Shown here piece by piece: positions 16,495 to 23,600 of a stretch of 42,006 nt of DNA. The translations under genes were made by a program, and so were the position numbers. The notes under the pieces were generated by a model that made no database searches, was not told the origin of the DNA, and saw only the letters and a list, made by a program, of their open reading frames with translations. This stretch comes from SIG578 sp964508295 (GTDB lineage Bacteria > Bacillota > Clostridia > Oscillospirales > Ruminococcaceae), in the NCBI GenBank assembly GCA_964508295.1, contig CAZDSQ010000005.1, positions 1 through 42,006 on the forward strand. Direction: 5' to 3'. Every line of letters begins with the position of its first letter. Position 1 is the first letter of the stretch.

Positions 16495-17475
16495 ATGCAA
16501 AACAATGTCCGTCCCGATTCAATGGAGAGAATTACCACCAAAGCCCTCGCCGATGCATTTATCGCAGAGCAGGTCAAAGAAATTCGCGAGCAGGTTGGAG
16601 ATAAAAAGGTTCTGCTTGCGCTTTCGGGCGGTGTTGATTCGTCGGTCGTTGCCGCGCTTTTAATCAAGGCAATCGGTAAACAGCTCGTCTGTGTTCACGT
16701 TAACCATGGTCTTATGAGAAAGGGCGAAAGCGAGCAGGTTATCGAGGTTTTCGGAAAAGAACTGGATGCTAATCTGATTTACATTGATGCTACCGACCGT
16801 TTTCTTGATTTACTCGCAGGAGTTAGTGACCCCGAGAAAAAGAGAAAGATCATCGGCGGCGAGTTTATAAAGGTGTTCGACGAAGAGGCAAGAAAACTTG
16901 AGGGCATCTCCTTCCTTGCTCAAGGCACCATTTACCCCGATATTTTGGAGAGCGACGGCGTAAAGGCTCACCATAACGTCGGCGGTCTGCCTGAGGATAT
17001 GCAGTTTGAACTTGTTGAGCCGGTTAAACTTCTTTATAAGGACGAGGTCCGCGTTGTCGGCGAGGCTCTCGGCCTGCCACACGCTATGGTATACCGTCAG
17101 CCCTTCCCCGGTCCAGGTCTTGGCGTTCGTTGCCTCGGCGCTATCACCCGCGACAGACTTAATGCACTTCGCGAGGCTGACGCAATTCTGCGTGAGGAAT
17201 TTGATATAAGCGGCCTTGCAGAAAAGGTCTGGCAGTATTTTATTGCCGTTCCCGATATGACCGCCGTCGGCGTCATCGACGGCAAGCGCCTTGACGGCTG
17301 GTGCGCAGTTATCCGCGCCGTCAATACAACCGACGCTATGACCGCAACCATCGAGGAGATCCCCTATGAGCTTCTCCATAAGATAACCGCCCGCATCACC
17401 AGCGAGGTCAAGGGCATCAGTCGCGTGCTTATGGATCTCACTCCCAAGCCCGTCGGAACGATAGAATTCGAATAA
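16495..17475 (+). CDS. guaA: GMP synthetase, ATP-pyrophosphatase half only
   Basis: A 326-residue protein equal to the C-terminal two thirds of bacterial GMP synthetase, which aminates XMP to GMP. The PP-loop SGGVDSS is at about 44-50; AQGTIYPDILES, HHNVGGLPEDM, RQPFPGPGLGVRCLG and the dimerisation domain ending KPVGTIEFE follow. The class I glutaminase domain of about 190 residues that normally precedes it is missing: the protein has its own promoter, a good site (ACGGAGGAG) and an ATG, and the upstream gene is pyrR. Such split enzymes are standard in archaea. A separate glutaminase subunit must be elsewhere, or the enzyme uses free ammonia. Confidence 0.93.
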   Translation: MQNNVRPDSMERITTKALADAFIAEQVKEIREQVGDKKVLLALSGGVDSSVVAALLIKAIGKQLVCVHVNHGLMRKGESEQVIEVFGKELDANLIYIDATDRFLDLLAGVSDPEKKRKIIGGEFIKVFDEEARKLEGISFLAQGTIYPDILESDGVKAHHNVGGLPEDMQFELVEPVKLLYKDEVRVVGEALGLPHAMVYRQPFPGPGLGVRCLGAITRDRLNALREADAILREEFDISGLAEKVWQYFIAVPDMTAVGVIDGKRLDGWCAVIRAVNTTDAMTATIEEIPYELLHKITARITSEVKGISRVLMDLTPKPVGTIEFE

Positions 17476-17483
17476 GTAAAATG

Positions 17484-17515
17484 AAACCGCCTGCATTTCT
17501 GCAGGCGGTTTTTCT
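17484..17515 (+). terminator. Intrinsic terminator after guaA
   Basis: AACCGCCTGCA at 17485-17495 pairs perfectly with TGCAGGCGGTT at 17500-17510, loop of 4, then TTTCTT. Confidence 0.93.
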
Positions 17516-17532
17516 TATAAACTTAAAAGATA

Positions 17533-17568
17533 TTGACAAAAATAATACCTCGTGATATGATGTATTAT
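17533..17568 (+). promoter_or_regulatory. Promoter with embedded inverted-repeat operator for the padR operon
   Basis: TTGACA at 17533-17538 and TATGAT at 17556-17561 (spacer 17). ATAATAC at 17542-17548 and GTATTAT at 17562-17568 form a perfect 7-bp inverted repeat that spans the spacer and the -10 box. PadR-type repressors bind such AT-rich palindromes, so autorepression is likely. Confidence 0.75.
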
Positions 17569-17585
17569 GTAACGGGAGGTATGCT

Positions 17586-17906
17586 ATGGATATTCAGCTA
17601 AAACGTGGACTTTTGGATGTGTGCGTGCTTGCGGCTATCAAGAACGCAGACTCCTACGGCTACCAGATAATCAAGGATATGAAGCCGTATATCGAATTGT
17701 CTGAGTCGACACTTTATACCATTCTTAAGCGGTTGGAGCTGGCGCAAATGCTTACGGTGCGAACGGTGGAGCACGGCGGCAGGCTCAGAAAATATTATCA
17801 CATAACCTCTGCGGGTCTTCGGCGCATTGAGGATTTTAAAGAGGAATGGAAAGAAATGGTGTCTATATATCGCTTTGTGGCGAAGGAGGATGAGGATAAT
17901 GAATAA
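17586..17906 (+). CDS. PadR-family transcriptional regulator
   Basis: A 106-residue PadR subfamily-2 repressor: winged helix with LLDVCVLAAI, DSYGYQIIKDM, ESTLYTILKRLE and GGRLRKYYHITSAG, then a single dimerisation helix. Its stop overlaps the DUF1700 start by eight bases, the usual arrangement for envelope-stress-like PadR-DUF1700-DUF4097 operons. Regulation by the operator over its own promoter is inferred. Confidence 0.93.
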   Translation: MDIQLKRGLLDVCVLAAIKNADSYGYQIIKDMKPYIELSESTLYTILKRLELAQMLTVRTVEHGGRLRKYYHITSAGLRRIEDFKEEWKEMVSIYRFVAKEDEDNE

Positions 17907-18495
17907 GAGGGAGTTTGTGGCGCTGCTGCGTAAAGGTCTTGCGGGCCTGCCATTATCCGAGATAGAGGAAAGGGTTATTTTTTACAGCGAAATGATCGAC
18001 GACCGAATGGAAGAAGGGATGTCCGAAGCGGATGCCGTTTCTAAGGTCGGCGATGTATACGATATCGTGGCTCAGATCAAGTCGGAGTCGGAGCAGGCAA
18101 AACCTGTAAAGAGCGCTAAACCTAAAAAAGCCTTGGGTGCATGGGAAATTGTGCTCATTGTTTTGGGCGCACCCGTGTGGCTTTCTCTTTTGATTGCTGC
18201 TTTTGCGGTAATTCTTTCGGTTTACGCTGTGCTTTGGTCTGTGATAATTTCCTTGTGGGCCGCCTTTGGCTCTCTTGTCGGCTGCGCTTTTGGCGCTGTT
18301 GTATGCGGCATTGGCTCTGTTTACAAGGCTAATTATATTGTAGGAGCGGCTTTGGTAGGAGCGGGAATTGTTTGCGCAGGCTTATCCATCTTTTTGTTTT
18401 ACGGATGCAAAGCCGCAACAAACGGGATAGAGTGGCTTACAAGCAAGATAGCATTGGGAATCAAAAACTGTTTTGTTAAAAAGGAGGTAGCCTGA
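17899..18495 (+). CDS. DUF1700 membrane protein
   Basis: A 198-residue protein. The N-terminal cytoplasmic helical domain (KREFVALLRKGLAGLPLSEI, then EERVIFYSEMIDDRMEEGMS) is the DUF1700/HAAS type found in YoaS-like proteins paired with PadR regulators. From about residue 76 come three or four hydrophobic segments, many of them Ala/Gly-rich. The ATG at 17899 overlaps padR; a longer frame from 17827 reads inside padR and is not real. Its stop overlaps the next ATG (TGATG). A role as membrane partner of the PadR/DUF4097 system is inferred from context. Confidence 0.9.
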   Translation: MNKREFVALLRKGLAGLPLSEIEERVIFYSEMIDDRMEEGMSEADAVSKVGDVYDIVAQIKSESEQAKPVKSAKPKKALGAWEIVLIVLGAPVWLSLLIAAFAVILSVYAVLWSVIISLWAAFGSLVGCAFGAVVCGIGSVYKANYIVGAALVGAGIVCAGLSIFLFYGCKAATNGIEWLTSKIALGIKNCFVKKEVA

Positions 18496-19400
18496 TGAGA
18501 AAAACTACGAAAATATGGCTCGTTGTGGCGGCTTGTTTGGTACTGCTTGGCGCAGTTATTTTTACAGCGGCCGTTATCGCCTTGGATTTTGACCTTACTA
18601 ATCTCAGCACCCATAAATTTGAGGGAAAAACCTATAAGGTTGATGGCGATTTTGAGAATATAACTGTTGACACAACAATATCGGCTGTTACTTTTATGCC
18701 CTCTGTTGACGGCAAATGCCGTGTGGTTTGCGCTGAAATGCCTAAGATAACTCATTCAGTGAGCGTAAAGGATTCGACCCTTGTAATTGAAACTAAAGAT
18801 TCTAGCAAATGGTATGATTACATAGGGTTTTTCATAGGGGATATGAGGATGACAGTCTACCTTCCCCAAAATGAGTTTAAATCTCTCGTTATGAAAACCG
18901 ATACGGGAGACGTAGATATTCCCGCAAACTTTTCTTTTGAAAACGCCAACATAGAAAGTGACACGGCGGATATAGATTTCTTGGCCGACGCTTTGGTGGA
19001 CGTTAAGCTCAGCACAGATACGGGAGATATAACTGTAAACTCTGTTCTTTCTGACGGCGATATTTATGTTGAAACAGACACAGGAAAGATAACCCTTACA
19101 GACGTTAAGTGCAATAAGCTTTCCGCCGAAAGCGATACTGGAAAAATATCTCTGAGTAATACTATTGCCAAGGACAGCTTTTCTATTGAAAACAATACAG
19201 GCGATGTCAGATTTGAAAAAAGCGACGCCCAAAAGATATTTGTCGAAACTGACACGGGCAACGTTACGGGAACTCTGCTTTCCGATAAGGTATTTATAAC
19301 TGAAACCTCAACGGGAGATGTAAGTGTGCCAAAAACCACGACTGGCGGCAGGTGCGAAATAACGACAAGCACCGGCAATATCAAAATCGAGATAGAGTAA
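18495..19400 (+). CDS. DUF4097 beta-helix membrane-anchored protein
   Basis: A 301-residue protein with one N-terminal transmembrane segment (about 8-30) and an extracellular repeat domain. From about residue 130 a roughly 20-residue unit recurs, each with a TDTGD, TDTGK or TSTGD turn (at least eight copies), the hallmark of DUF4097 and of a right-handed beta-solenoid. It is coupled to DUF1700 by TGATG. The family is linked to envelope stress and adhesin-like roles, but no ligand is known. Confidence 0.9.
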   Translation: MRKTTKIWLVVAACLVLLGAVIFTAAVIALDFDLTNLSTHKFEGKTYKVDGDFENITVDTTISAVTFMPSVDGKCRVVCAEMPKITHSVSVKDSTLVIETKDSSKWYDYIGFFIGDMRMTVYLPQNEFKSLVMKTDTGDVDIPANFSFENANIESDTADIDFLADALVDVKLSTDTGDITVNSVLSDGDIYVETDTGKITLTDVKCNKLSAESDTGKISLSNTIAKDSFSIENNTGDVRFEKSDAQKIFVETDTGNVTGTLLSDKVFITETSTGDVSVPKTTTGGRCEITTSTGNIKIEIE

Positions 19401-19413
19401 AGGGAGAAAAACT

Positions 19414-19803
19414 ATGGAGAAAAAGTTAAGCCCTCGCGTATGGTATGCGCTGAGCTTTGTAATAATCCTGACTTTAGAAATCCTCATTGCCTTGTTTGTC
19501 AATGATGCATTTATAAGGCCCTATGGCGGCGATATTCTTGTAACGGTTCTTATCTGCTGCTTTGTCAGAATGATTTTTCCGTCGGGGATAAAGCTTCTGC
19601 CGCTGTGGGTGTTTCTTTTCTCGGCGGCTGTGGAGGTTTTGCAGTATTTTGATTTTGTTTCGCTTGTGGGGCTTCAAAATATAACCTTTTTCCGCATACT
19701 GCTGGGCAGTACATTTTCATTTATAGATTTGCTGTGCTATGCAGTAGGCTGTGTGCTTTTCCTAATTTGCGAAGCCGCTTTGCGCCATAAAAACAAAAAA
19801 TAA
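19414..19803 (+). CDS. DUF2809 membrane protein
   Basis: A 129-residue polytopic protein with four predicted transmembrane segments (about 10-28, 40-60, 63-78 and 98-120). IRPYGGDILVTVLICCFVR matches the DUF2809 core. It follows DUF4097 by 13 bases and has AGGGAG before the ATG, so it is the last gene of the padR operon; a hairpin follows. Function unknown. Confidence 0.85.
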   Translation: MEKKLSPRVWYALSFVIILTLEILIALFVNDAFIRPYGGDILVTVLICCFVRMIFPSGIKLLPLWVFLFSAAVEVLQYFDFVSLVGLQNITFFRILLGSTFSFIDLLCYAVGCVLFLICEAALRHKNKK

Positions 19804-19823
19804 AAAGATATCAGATAAAGTCA

Positions 19824-19853
19824 GGCGGCAGTCAAAGCTCTGCCGCCGCTTTA
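19824..19853 (+). terminator. Probable terminator of the padR operon
   Basis: GGCGGCAG at 19824-19831 pairs with CTGCCGCC at 19840-19847, loop of 8. The T-run is short (GCTTTATT), so termination may be partial. Confidence 0.65.
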
Positions 19854-19862
19854 TTAAAACTA

Positions 19863-19891
19863 TTGAAAAACCAAAGCAAATCGTGTATAAT
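19863..19891 (+). promoter_or_regulatory. Sigma-A promoter for the lipoprotein
   Basis: TTGAAA at 19863-19868 and perfect TATAAT at 19886-19891, 17-base spacer. Confidence 0.75.
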
Positions 19892-19954
19892 GCTCTTGTT
19901 AAGATGACAATAAATAATTTCAGGCTGCTACTGGCGGCCTTATGAGAGGTAAAA

Positions 19955-20917
19955 ATGAAAAAGATTTTTGTTTTTGTTTTGTCTTTTGCGCTTTTGATCT
20001 GTTTTGCGGCCTGCAGTGGCGGAAAAGAGGCGCCCGTAGGTAACGACAGCAGCGCAGTTACTCAAATCGAGACCTCATCCGTAACCGCTTCTGCAGACAC
20101 ACAAAACGAGCAGATAACCTCGTCAGATGTGCTGTCAAGCGAACAGTCCTCGTCTTCAAGGCCTCAGATAATAAGCAAGCCTGTTTCAAGCAGTTCGGCC
20201 GTGTCGAACAGTCCTGCGGCATCAAGCGGGCCTGCTGTGTCGTCTAAACCAAGCAGTAATTCTAACACCAACAATAATTCAAATAGTACAAACAACAATC
20301 CTATAACCACTAAACCCACGGAAAATCCTTATTTTGTAAAGGTTGAATTGTTGAGCATTACAAGACCTAATTCGATTAAGGTTGACGGAATGGAATTGCT
20401 TGATAGACTTTACGGTTACGGAAAAGCATTACAAACTGGAGATACTGTTAAGTATAGAATTGTCATGTCCGATGGTGGCAACTCTGGTTTTGAACTGTTT
20501 AATCCTGGCGGTAGTGTTCTTGGTGGTTGTGTGGTGAATATTGACGGCAATATACTTACAGTTACCGCAACCGACACAAGCAATGCGGCAAATGTGGTTC
20601 TTACGGTTAATACACAAAACGGAAGCGAAAGAATTACAGTTGGTCAATTTGATGTTATTCAATGCGAAGGAGACGACATAACATCCGAATCAACTATGTA
20701 TATTTTGCTTCGTGATTATGGAATCAGATTGGGAATGACAGAAGGTGTAGGTTCTGAAATAGGTGAAGGTAAAAATTCAGTATTAATTAAAATTCCAAAT
20801 AACCCACTTTGGATAGAACAGGCACTCGATGCTATTGAAAATTGGAAAGCGATTGGATGTTCAAGATTTAGTTTTAGGATAGTCTATGTCAATGCTTTTC
20901 AGGGGAATGCCGAATAA
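19955..20917 (+). CDS. Ser/Asn-rich lipoprotein with unassigned C-terminal domains
   Basis: A 320-residue secreted lipoprotein. The signal peptide ends in a lipobox-like CFAAC-SGG (Cys about 20). Residues 25-120 are a low-complexity Ser/Ala/Thr/Asn linker suited to crossing the wall. A first folded domain (about 125-232) has an Ig-like pattern of strands. The last 75 residues, from TMYILLRDYGIRLG, look like a separate alpha/beta module ending SFRIVYVNAFQGNAE. From about 20340 the DNA is more AT-rich and its codons less like the neighbours. A non-coding copy of a homologous tail lies just downstream. I recognise no family. Confidence 0.8.
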   Translation: MKKIFVFVLSFALLICFAACSGGKEAPVGNDSSAVTQIETSSVTASADTQNEQITSSDVLSSEQSSSSRPQIISKPVSSSSAVSNSPAASSGPAVSSKPSSNSNTNNNSNSTNNNPITTKPTENPYFVKVELLSITRPNSIKVDGMELLDRLYGYGKALQTGDTVKYRIVMSDGGNSGFELFNPGGSVLGGCVVNIDGNILTVTATDTSNAANVVLTVNTQNGSERITVGQFDVIQCEGDDITSESTMYILLRDYGIRLGMTEGVGSEIGEGKNSVLIKIPNNPLWIEQALDAIENWKAIGCSRFSFRIVYVNAFQGNAE

Positions 20918-20955
20918 TTAACTAAATTTTATAAATGGGTTTAAATAAATAGGTT

Positions 20956-21057
20956 GAAGAGGTTCTGTGGGTAATCGATGAGTATGTTAAAATGGGTTTT
21001 ACAAAATGGAGTTTTGATGTAATTTATCTCGATGGTTTTCAGTCTATGGCTGAATAA
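20956..21057 (+). pseudogene. Orphan C-terminal tail homologous to the preceding lipoprotein
   Basis: This 33-codon frame has no start codon and is closed upstream by TAG at 20950. It encodes EEVLWVIDEYVKMGF, then TKWSFDVIYLDGFQSMAE and stop. Aligned with the last residues of the lipoprotein (WKAIGCSRFSFRIVYVNAFQ then GNAE and stop), Gly, Ser-Phe, Tyr, Phe-Gln and Ala-Glu are identical and most others are similar, with both ending at the same place. It is therefore a displaced or decayed tail of a second copy. Confidence 0.75.
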
Positions 21058-21089
21058 AACGGAAGCCTTCTTTATAAAGGGAGAAAACT

Positions 21090-21557
21090 ATGGAAAAAAT
21101 TGCAAGCTTTACAATAGACCATCTTAAGCTCGAGGCGGGTCTTTACGTTTCAAGAATTGACAAGCAGGGCGACTGTTTTGTTACCACCTTTGACCTGAGA
21201 ATTACCGCCCCAAACAAAGAGCCGGTTATCGACGTGCCTGCGCTTCACACAATAGAGCACCTCGCCGCTACATATTTGAGGAATAGTAGCTCAAAAGATG
21301 AAATTGTCTATTTCGGCCCTATGGGCTGCCGAACTGGTTGCTACCTTATTATGTTTGGGAAGCTCAGCCCTGAGGATGTCTTTGACTTGGTCGTTTCGAT
21401 GTGTGACTTTATTATCGGCTATGAGGGCGCTATTCCCGGAGCATCTCCCGCCGAGTGCGGAAATTACAGCGAGCAAAATCTTGAGATGGCAAAATATTAC
21501 ATCAAAAAATATAAGCAAAGCCTTGTGGAAAATCGTCGCTTTGCCTATCCCGTGTAA
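21090..21557 (+). CDS. luxS: S-ribosylhomocysteine lyase LuxS
   Basis: Cleaves S-ribosylhomocysteine to homocysteine and DPD, the precursor of autoinducer-2. The 155-residue protein has the metal ligands His53 and His57 (HTIEH) and Cys123 in ASPAECGNY, and FGPMGCRTGCYLI carrying the catalytic cysteine. Family length is about 155-160. No pfs/mtn gene lies beside it, so the methyl-cycle partner is elsewhere. Confidence 0.97.
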   Translation: MEKIASFTIDHLKLEAGLYVSRIDKQGDCFVTTFDLRITAPNKEPVIDVPALHTIEHLAATYLRNSSSKDEIVYFGPMGCRTGCYLIMFGKLSPEDVFDLVVSMCDFIIGYEGAIPGASPAECGNYSEQNLEMAKYYIKKYKQSLVENRRFAYPV

Positions 21558-21561
21558 AATA

Positions 21562-21600
21562 AAAAGGCTTGAAACCAATCGGTTTCAAGCCTTTTTTGCT
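21562..21600. terminator. Bidirectional terminator between luxS and nagB
   Basis: AGGCTTGAAACC at 21565-21576 pairs perfectly with GGTTTCAAGCCT at 21581-21592, loop of 4, flanked by A and T runs, so it can stop both convergent genes. Confidence 0.93.
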
Positions 21601-21607
21601 TTTAAGC

Positions 21608-22393
21608 TTATTTCTCGTCTTTGTAGATTTCCTTGAAATATTTGTATGTATCTACTTTAAGCTCGCCGCAGGCATCCTCGTCGCAAGCAACTATACCGCA
21701 GGGGTGAAGTTGAAGTGCGCTGATGGTCCATGCGTGGTCAACGCCGCCCTCAACACAGTGGCGAAGTGCGCGAGCCTTGTTGTGTCCGCTGATAAGTAAG
21801 AGAACCTGCTTTGAATCGCAAACTGTGCCAACGCCAACTGAAAGAGCAGTCTTGGGAACCTTGTTGGGATCGTTGTCAAAGAAACGGGAGTTAACAATGA
21901 GGGTGTCCTGAGTCAGAGCTCTGACGCCTGTGCGGGAAACGAGCGAGGTAAAGGGCTCGTTAAATGCAATGTGTCCGTCAACGCCGCTGCCGCCGAGGAA
22001 AAGGTCAATGCCGCCGTAGGAAGCAATCTTGTCCTCGTATCTCTGGCACTCAGCCTCGAGATCCTCAGCCATACCGTTTAAGATGTTGATGTTCTCGGCG
22101 GGAATGTCTATGTGATTGAAGAAATTATCATGCATAAAGTACCAGTAGCTCTGATCGTGCTCTCTGGGGAGACCGACGTACTCGTCCATATTAAAGGTAA
22201 CAACGTTCTTAAAGCTGACCTTGCCTGCCTTGTTCATCTCAATAAGGTTCTTGTAAACACCGAGAGGGGATGAACCGGTGGGAAGTCCAAGAATAAAGGG
22301 ACGGTCTTCCTTGTGGTTGTTGATTGCATCAGCAATGTGCTGTGCTGCCCATGCACACATTTGCGCATAGTCGTTTTTGATGATAAGTTTCAT
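21608..22393 (-). CDS. nagB: Glucosamine-6-phosphate deaminase
   Basis: Converts glucosamine 6-phosphate to fructose 6-phosphate and ammonia in amino-sugar catabolism. The 261-residue protein has GLPTGSSPLGVYKNL, TFNMDEYVGL with the catalytic Asp, and SGVDGHIAFNEP with the catalytic Asp-His pair. I choose the ATG at 22393 (MKLIIKNDY, the usual family start) over a TTG at 22411; GGAG lies about 12 bases upstream, slightly far. nagA and a transporter are not adjacent, so it is monocistronic here. Confidence 0.95.
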   Translation of the reverse strand: MKLIIKNDYAQMCAWAAQHIADAINNHKEDRPFILGLPTGSSPLGVYKNLIEMNKAGKVSFKNVVTFNMDEYVGLPREHDQSYWYFMHDNFFNHIDIPAENINILNGMAEDLEAECQRYEDKIASYGGIDLFLGGSGVDGHIAFNEPFTSLVSRTGVRALTQDTLIVNSRFFDNDPNKVPKTALSVGVGTVCDSKQVLLLISGHNKARALRHCVEGGVDHAWTISALQLHPCGIVACDEDACGELKVDTYKYFKEIYKDEK

Positions 22394-22422
22394 TCTTAAG
22401 TCACGCTCCAAAAAATATTAAA

Positions 22423-22478
22423 GGAATAATATGTAATTGTTCCATACAATATTATACACCTTTTTTTGTGGTTGTCCA
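22423..22478 (-). promoter_or_regulatory. nagB promoter and leader inverted repeat
   Basis: Read on the - strand: TGGACA (22478-22473), spacer 16, then perfect TATAAT (22456-22451). Between this and the gene, GGAATAAT at 22423-22430 and ATTGTTCC at 22436-22443 form an 8-bp inverted repeat with one mismatch, a candidate operator for an amino-sugar repressor. The repressor identity is not visible. Confidence 0.6.
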
Positions 22479-22506
22479 GTTTTTTTCGATTTTTTATAAC
22501 AAACTG

Positions 22507-22559
22507 TTGACAACTCTAATATTATGTTATATAATACATTTAACAATTAAGTTAAATGT
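22507..22559 (+). promoter_or_regulatory. sdpRI promoter and perfect 9-bp operator
   Basis: TTGACA at 22507-22512 and TATAAT at 22530-22535 (spacer 17). Directly after, ACATTTAAC at 22536-22544 and GTTAAATGT at 22551-22559 are perfect arms around 6 bases, covering the transcription start. An AT-rich palindrome here is typical for ArsR-family autorepressors such as SdpR. Confidence 0.82.
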
Positions 22560-22577
22560 TAAATGAGGAGGAGAAAA

Positions 22578-22862
22578 ATGAGCCTGCAACAAACGTTAAG
22601 AGCGCTTGCCGACCCTACAAGGCGGGAAATACTAAATATGCTCAAAAAGGGAAGACTCTCGGCAGGGGAGTTGACCGAGCATTTTGAGGTCAGCGGAGCG
22701 GCGGTTTCAAGGCACCTTTCGGTTTTAAAAGAAGCAGACCTTGTTTCTGATACAAGAGAGGGAAAGTTTATTTACTATGAGCTTAACGCCTCAGTGCTTG
22801 AGGAGATTATGCTCTGGATTTCGGAGCTGAATGGAGGAAAAAACGATGATCAAACAAAATAA
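22578..22862 (+). CDS. sdpR: ArsR/SdpR-family autorepressor
   Basis: A 94-residue winged-helix repressor: LQQTLRALADPTRREILNML, then LSAGELTEHFEVSGAAVSRHLSVLKEADLV and EGKFIYYELN. No metal-ligand cysteines are present, which fits the SdpR subgroup rather than metal sensors. ATG 22578 follows GAGGAGG; an earlier ATG at 22563 lacks a site. The end overlaps the SdpI-like gene by 17 bases. In B. subtilis SdpR represses sdpRI until SdpI traps it at the membrane; that mechanism here is inference. Confidence 0.9.
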   Translation: MSLQQTLRALADPTRREILNMLKKGRLSAGELTEHFEVSGAAVSRHLSVLKEADLVSDTREGKFIYYELNASVLEEIMLWISELNGGKNDDQTK

Positions 22863-23487
22863 GCTTAAAACAGTTATTTCAACGGTTGCAATTCTTTTGC
22901 CTGCGCTTGTCTGGGTTATTCTTTGGGATAAACTTCCCGAAACCATCGCAACCCATTTCGGCGCAGATAACACCGCAAACGGCTGGAGCAGTAAGGGCTT
23001 TGCGGTTTTTGGCATTCCGCTCATTATGGCGGCTCTGCATCTTTTCTGCTTAATTGTTACCTCGCTTGACCCAAAGCACAAAAACATAGGCAAAAAGCCG
23101 CTCGGTATGGTTTTTTGGATAATCCCGTCGGTGTCACTTGTTGTTATGTCGGTAATTTATGCTATGGCCCTCGGCGTTAAGATAGAGGTCGGCTTTGTGG
23201 TGCTTCTCCTTATGGGCGTTCTGTTTATCGTAATGGGAAATATAATGCCTAAAACACGGCAGAACTACACCTTTGGCATAAAGCTGCCTTGGACACTTAA
23301 TGACGAGGACAACTGGAATAAGACCCACCGCCTTGCAGGCTTTTGCATGGTAATCGCAGGCTTAATAACGCTTTTGACCGCGTTTTTGCAAAACCCCTTT
23401 ATTTTCATTCCCACTTTAATTTTGGCGCTTGCGATTCCGCTAATCTACTCTTATCTGCACTATAAAAGCACAACAAATAAACACTGA
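22846..23487 (+). CDS. sdpI: SdpI-family membrane protein
   Basis: A 213-residue protein with six predicted transmembrane segments. The N-terminal DUF1648 part has LPETIATHFGADNTANGWSSK after the first helix, and the C-terminal SdpI part has GNIMPKTRQNYTFGIKLPWT and WNKTHRLAG, both signatures. In B. subtilis SdpI gives immunity to the SdpC toxin and signals to SdpR. No sdpABC toxin genes are nearby, so this is an orphan pair. ATG 22846 is chosen for its GGAGGA site seven bases upstream. Confidence 0.92.
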   Translation: MIKQNKLKTVISTVAILLPALVWVILWDKLPETIATHFGADNTANGWSSKGFAVFGIPLIMAALHLFCLIVTSLDPKHKNIGKKPLGMVFWIIPSVSLVVMSVIYAMALGVKIEVGFVVLLLMGVLFIVMGNIMPKTRQNYTFGIKLPWTLNDEDNWNKTHRLAGFCMVIAGLITLLTAFLQNPFIFIPTLILALAIPLIYSYLHYKSTTNKH

Positions 23488-23491
23488 ATTT

Positions 23492-23527
23492 AAGGCAGGC
23501 TAAAAAAGCCTGTCTTTAATTTTTTTA
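23492..23527 (+). terminator. Intrinsic terminator after sdpI
   Basis: AAGGCAGGC at 23492-23500 pairs with GCCTGTCTT at 23508-23516 (one G-T), loop of 7, followed by TAATTTTTTT. Confidence 0.88.
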
Positions 23528-23535
23528 ATTTACTA

Positions 23536-23564
23536 TTGACAATTCTGTCTATTACTGATAGACT
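23536..23564 (+). promoter_or_regulatory. Promoter with BlaI-like operator for the DUF1287-blaI-M56 operon
   Basis: TTGACA at 23536-23541 and TAGACT at 23559-23564 (spacer 17). GTCTAT at 23547-23552 and ATAGAC at 23558-23563 form a perfect 6-bp inverted repeat around TACTG, lying in the spacer and -10 box. Placement suits repression by the BlaI-family protein encoded two genes on. Confidence 0.72.
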
Positions 23565-23600
23565 AAAATTAAAGAGAAAAGCAAAAAAGGGGAGAGAAAG

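Noticed and set aside
16810..17496. Long open frame on the - strand inside guaA
   Set aside because: It lies wholly opposite a clear gene, has no family motifs, and arises from codon bias of the + strand.
20956..21057. An intact small gene after the lipoprotein
   Set aside because: No start codon or ribosome site, a stop lies six bases upstream in frame, and the sequence matches only the tail of the preceding protein.
22578..23487. A bacteriocin (cannibalism) locus
   Set aside because: Only SdpR- and SdpI-like genes are present; no toxin precursor or maturation gene is nearby.
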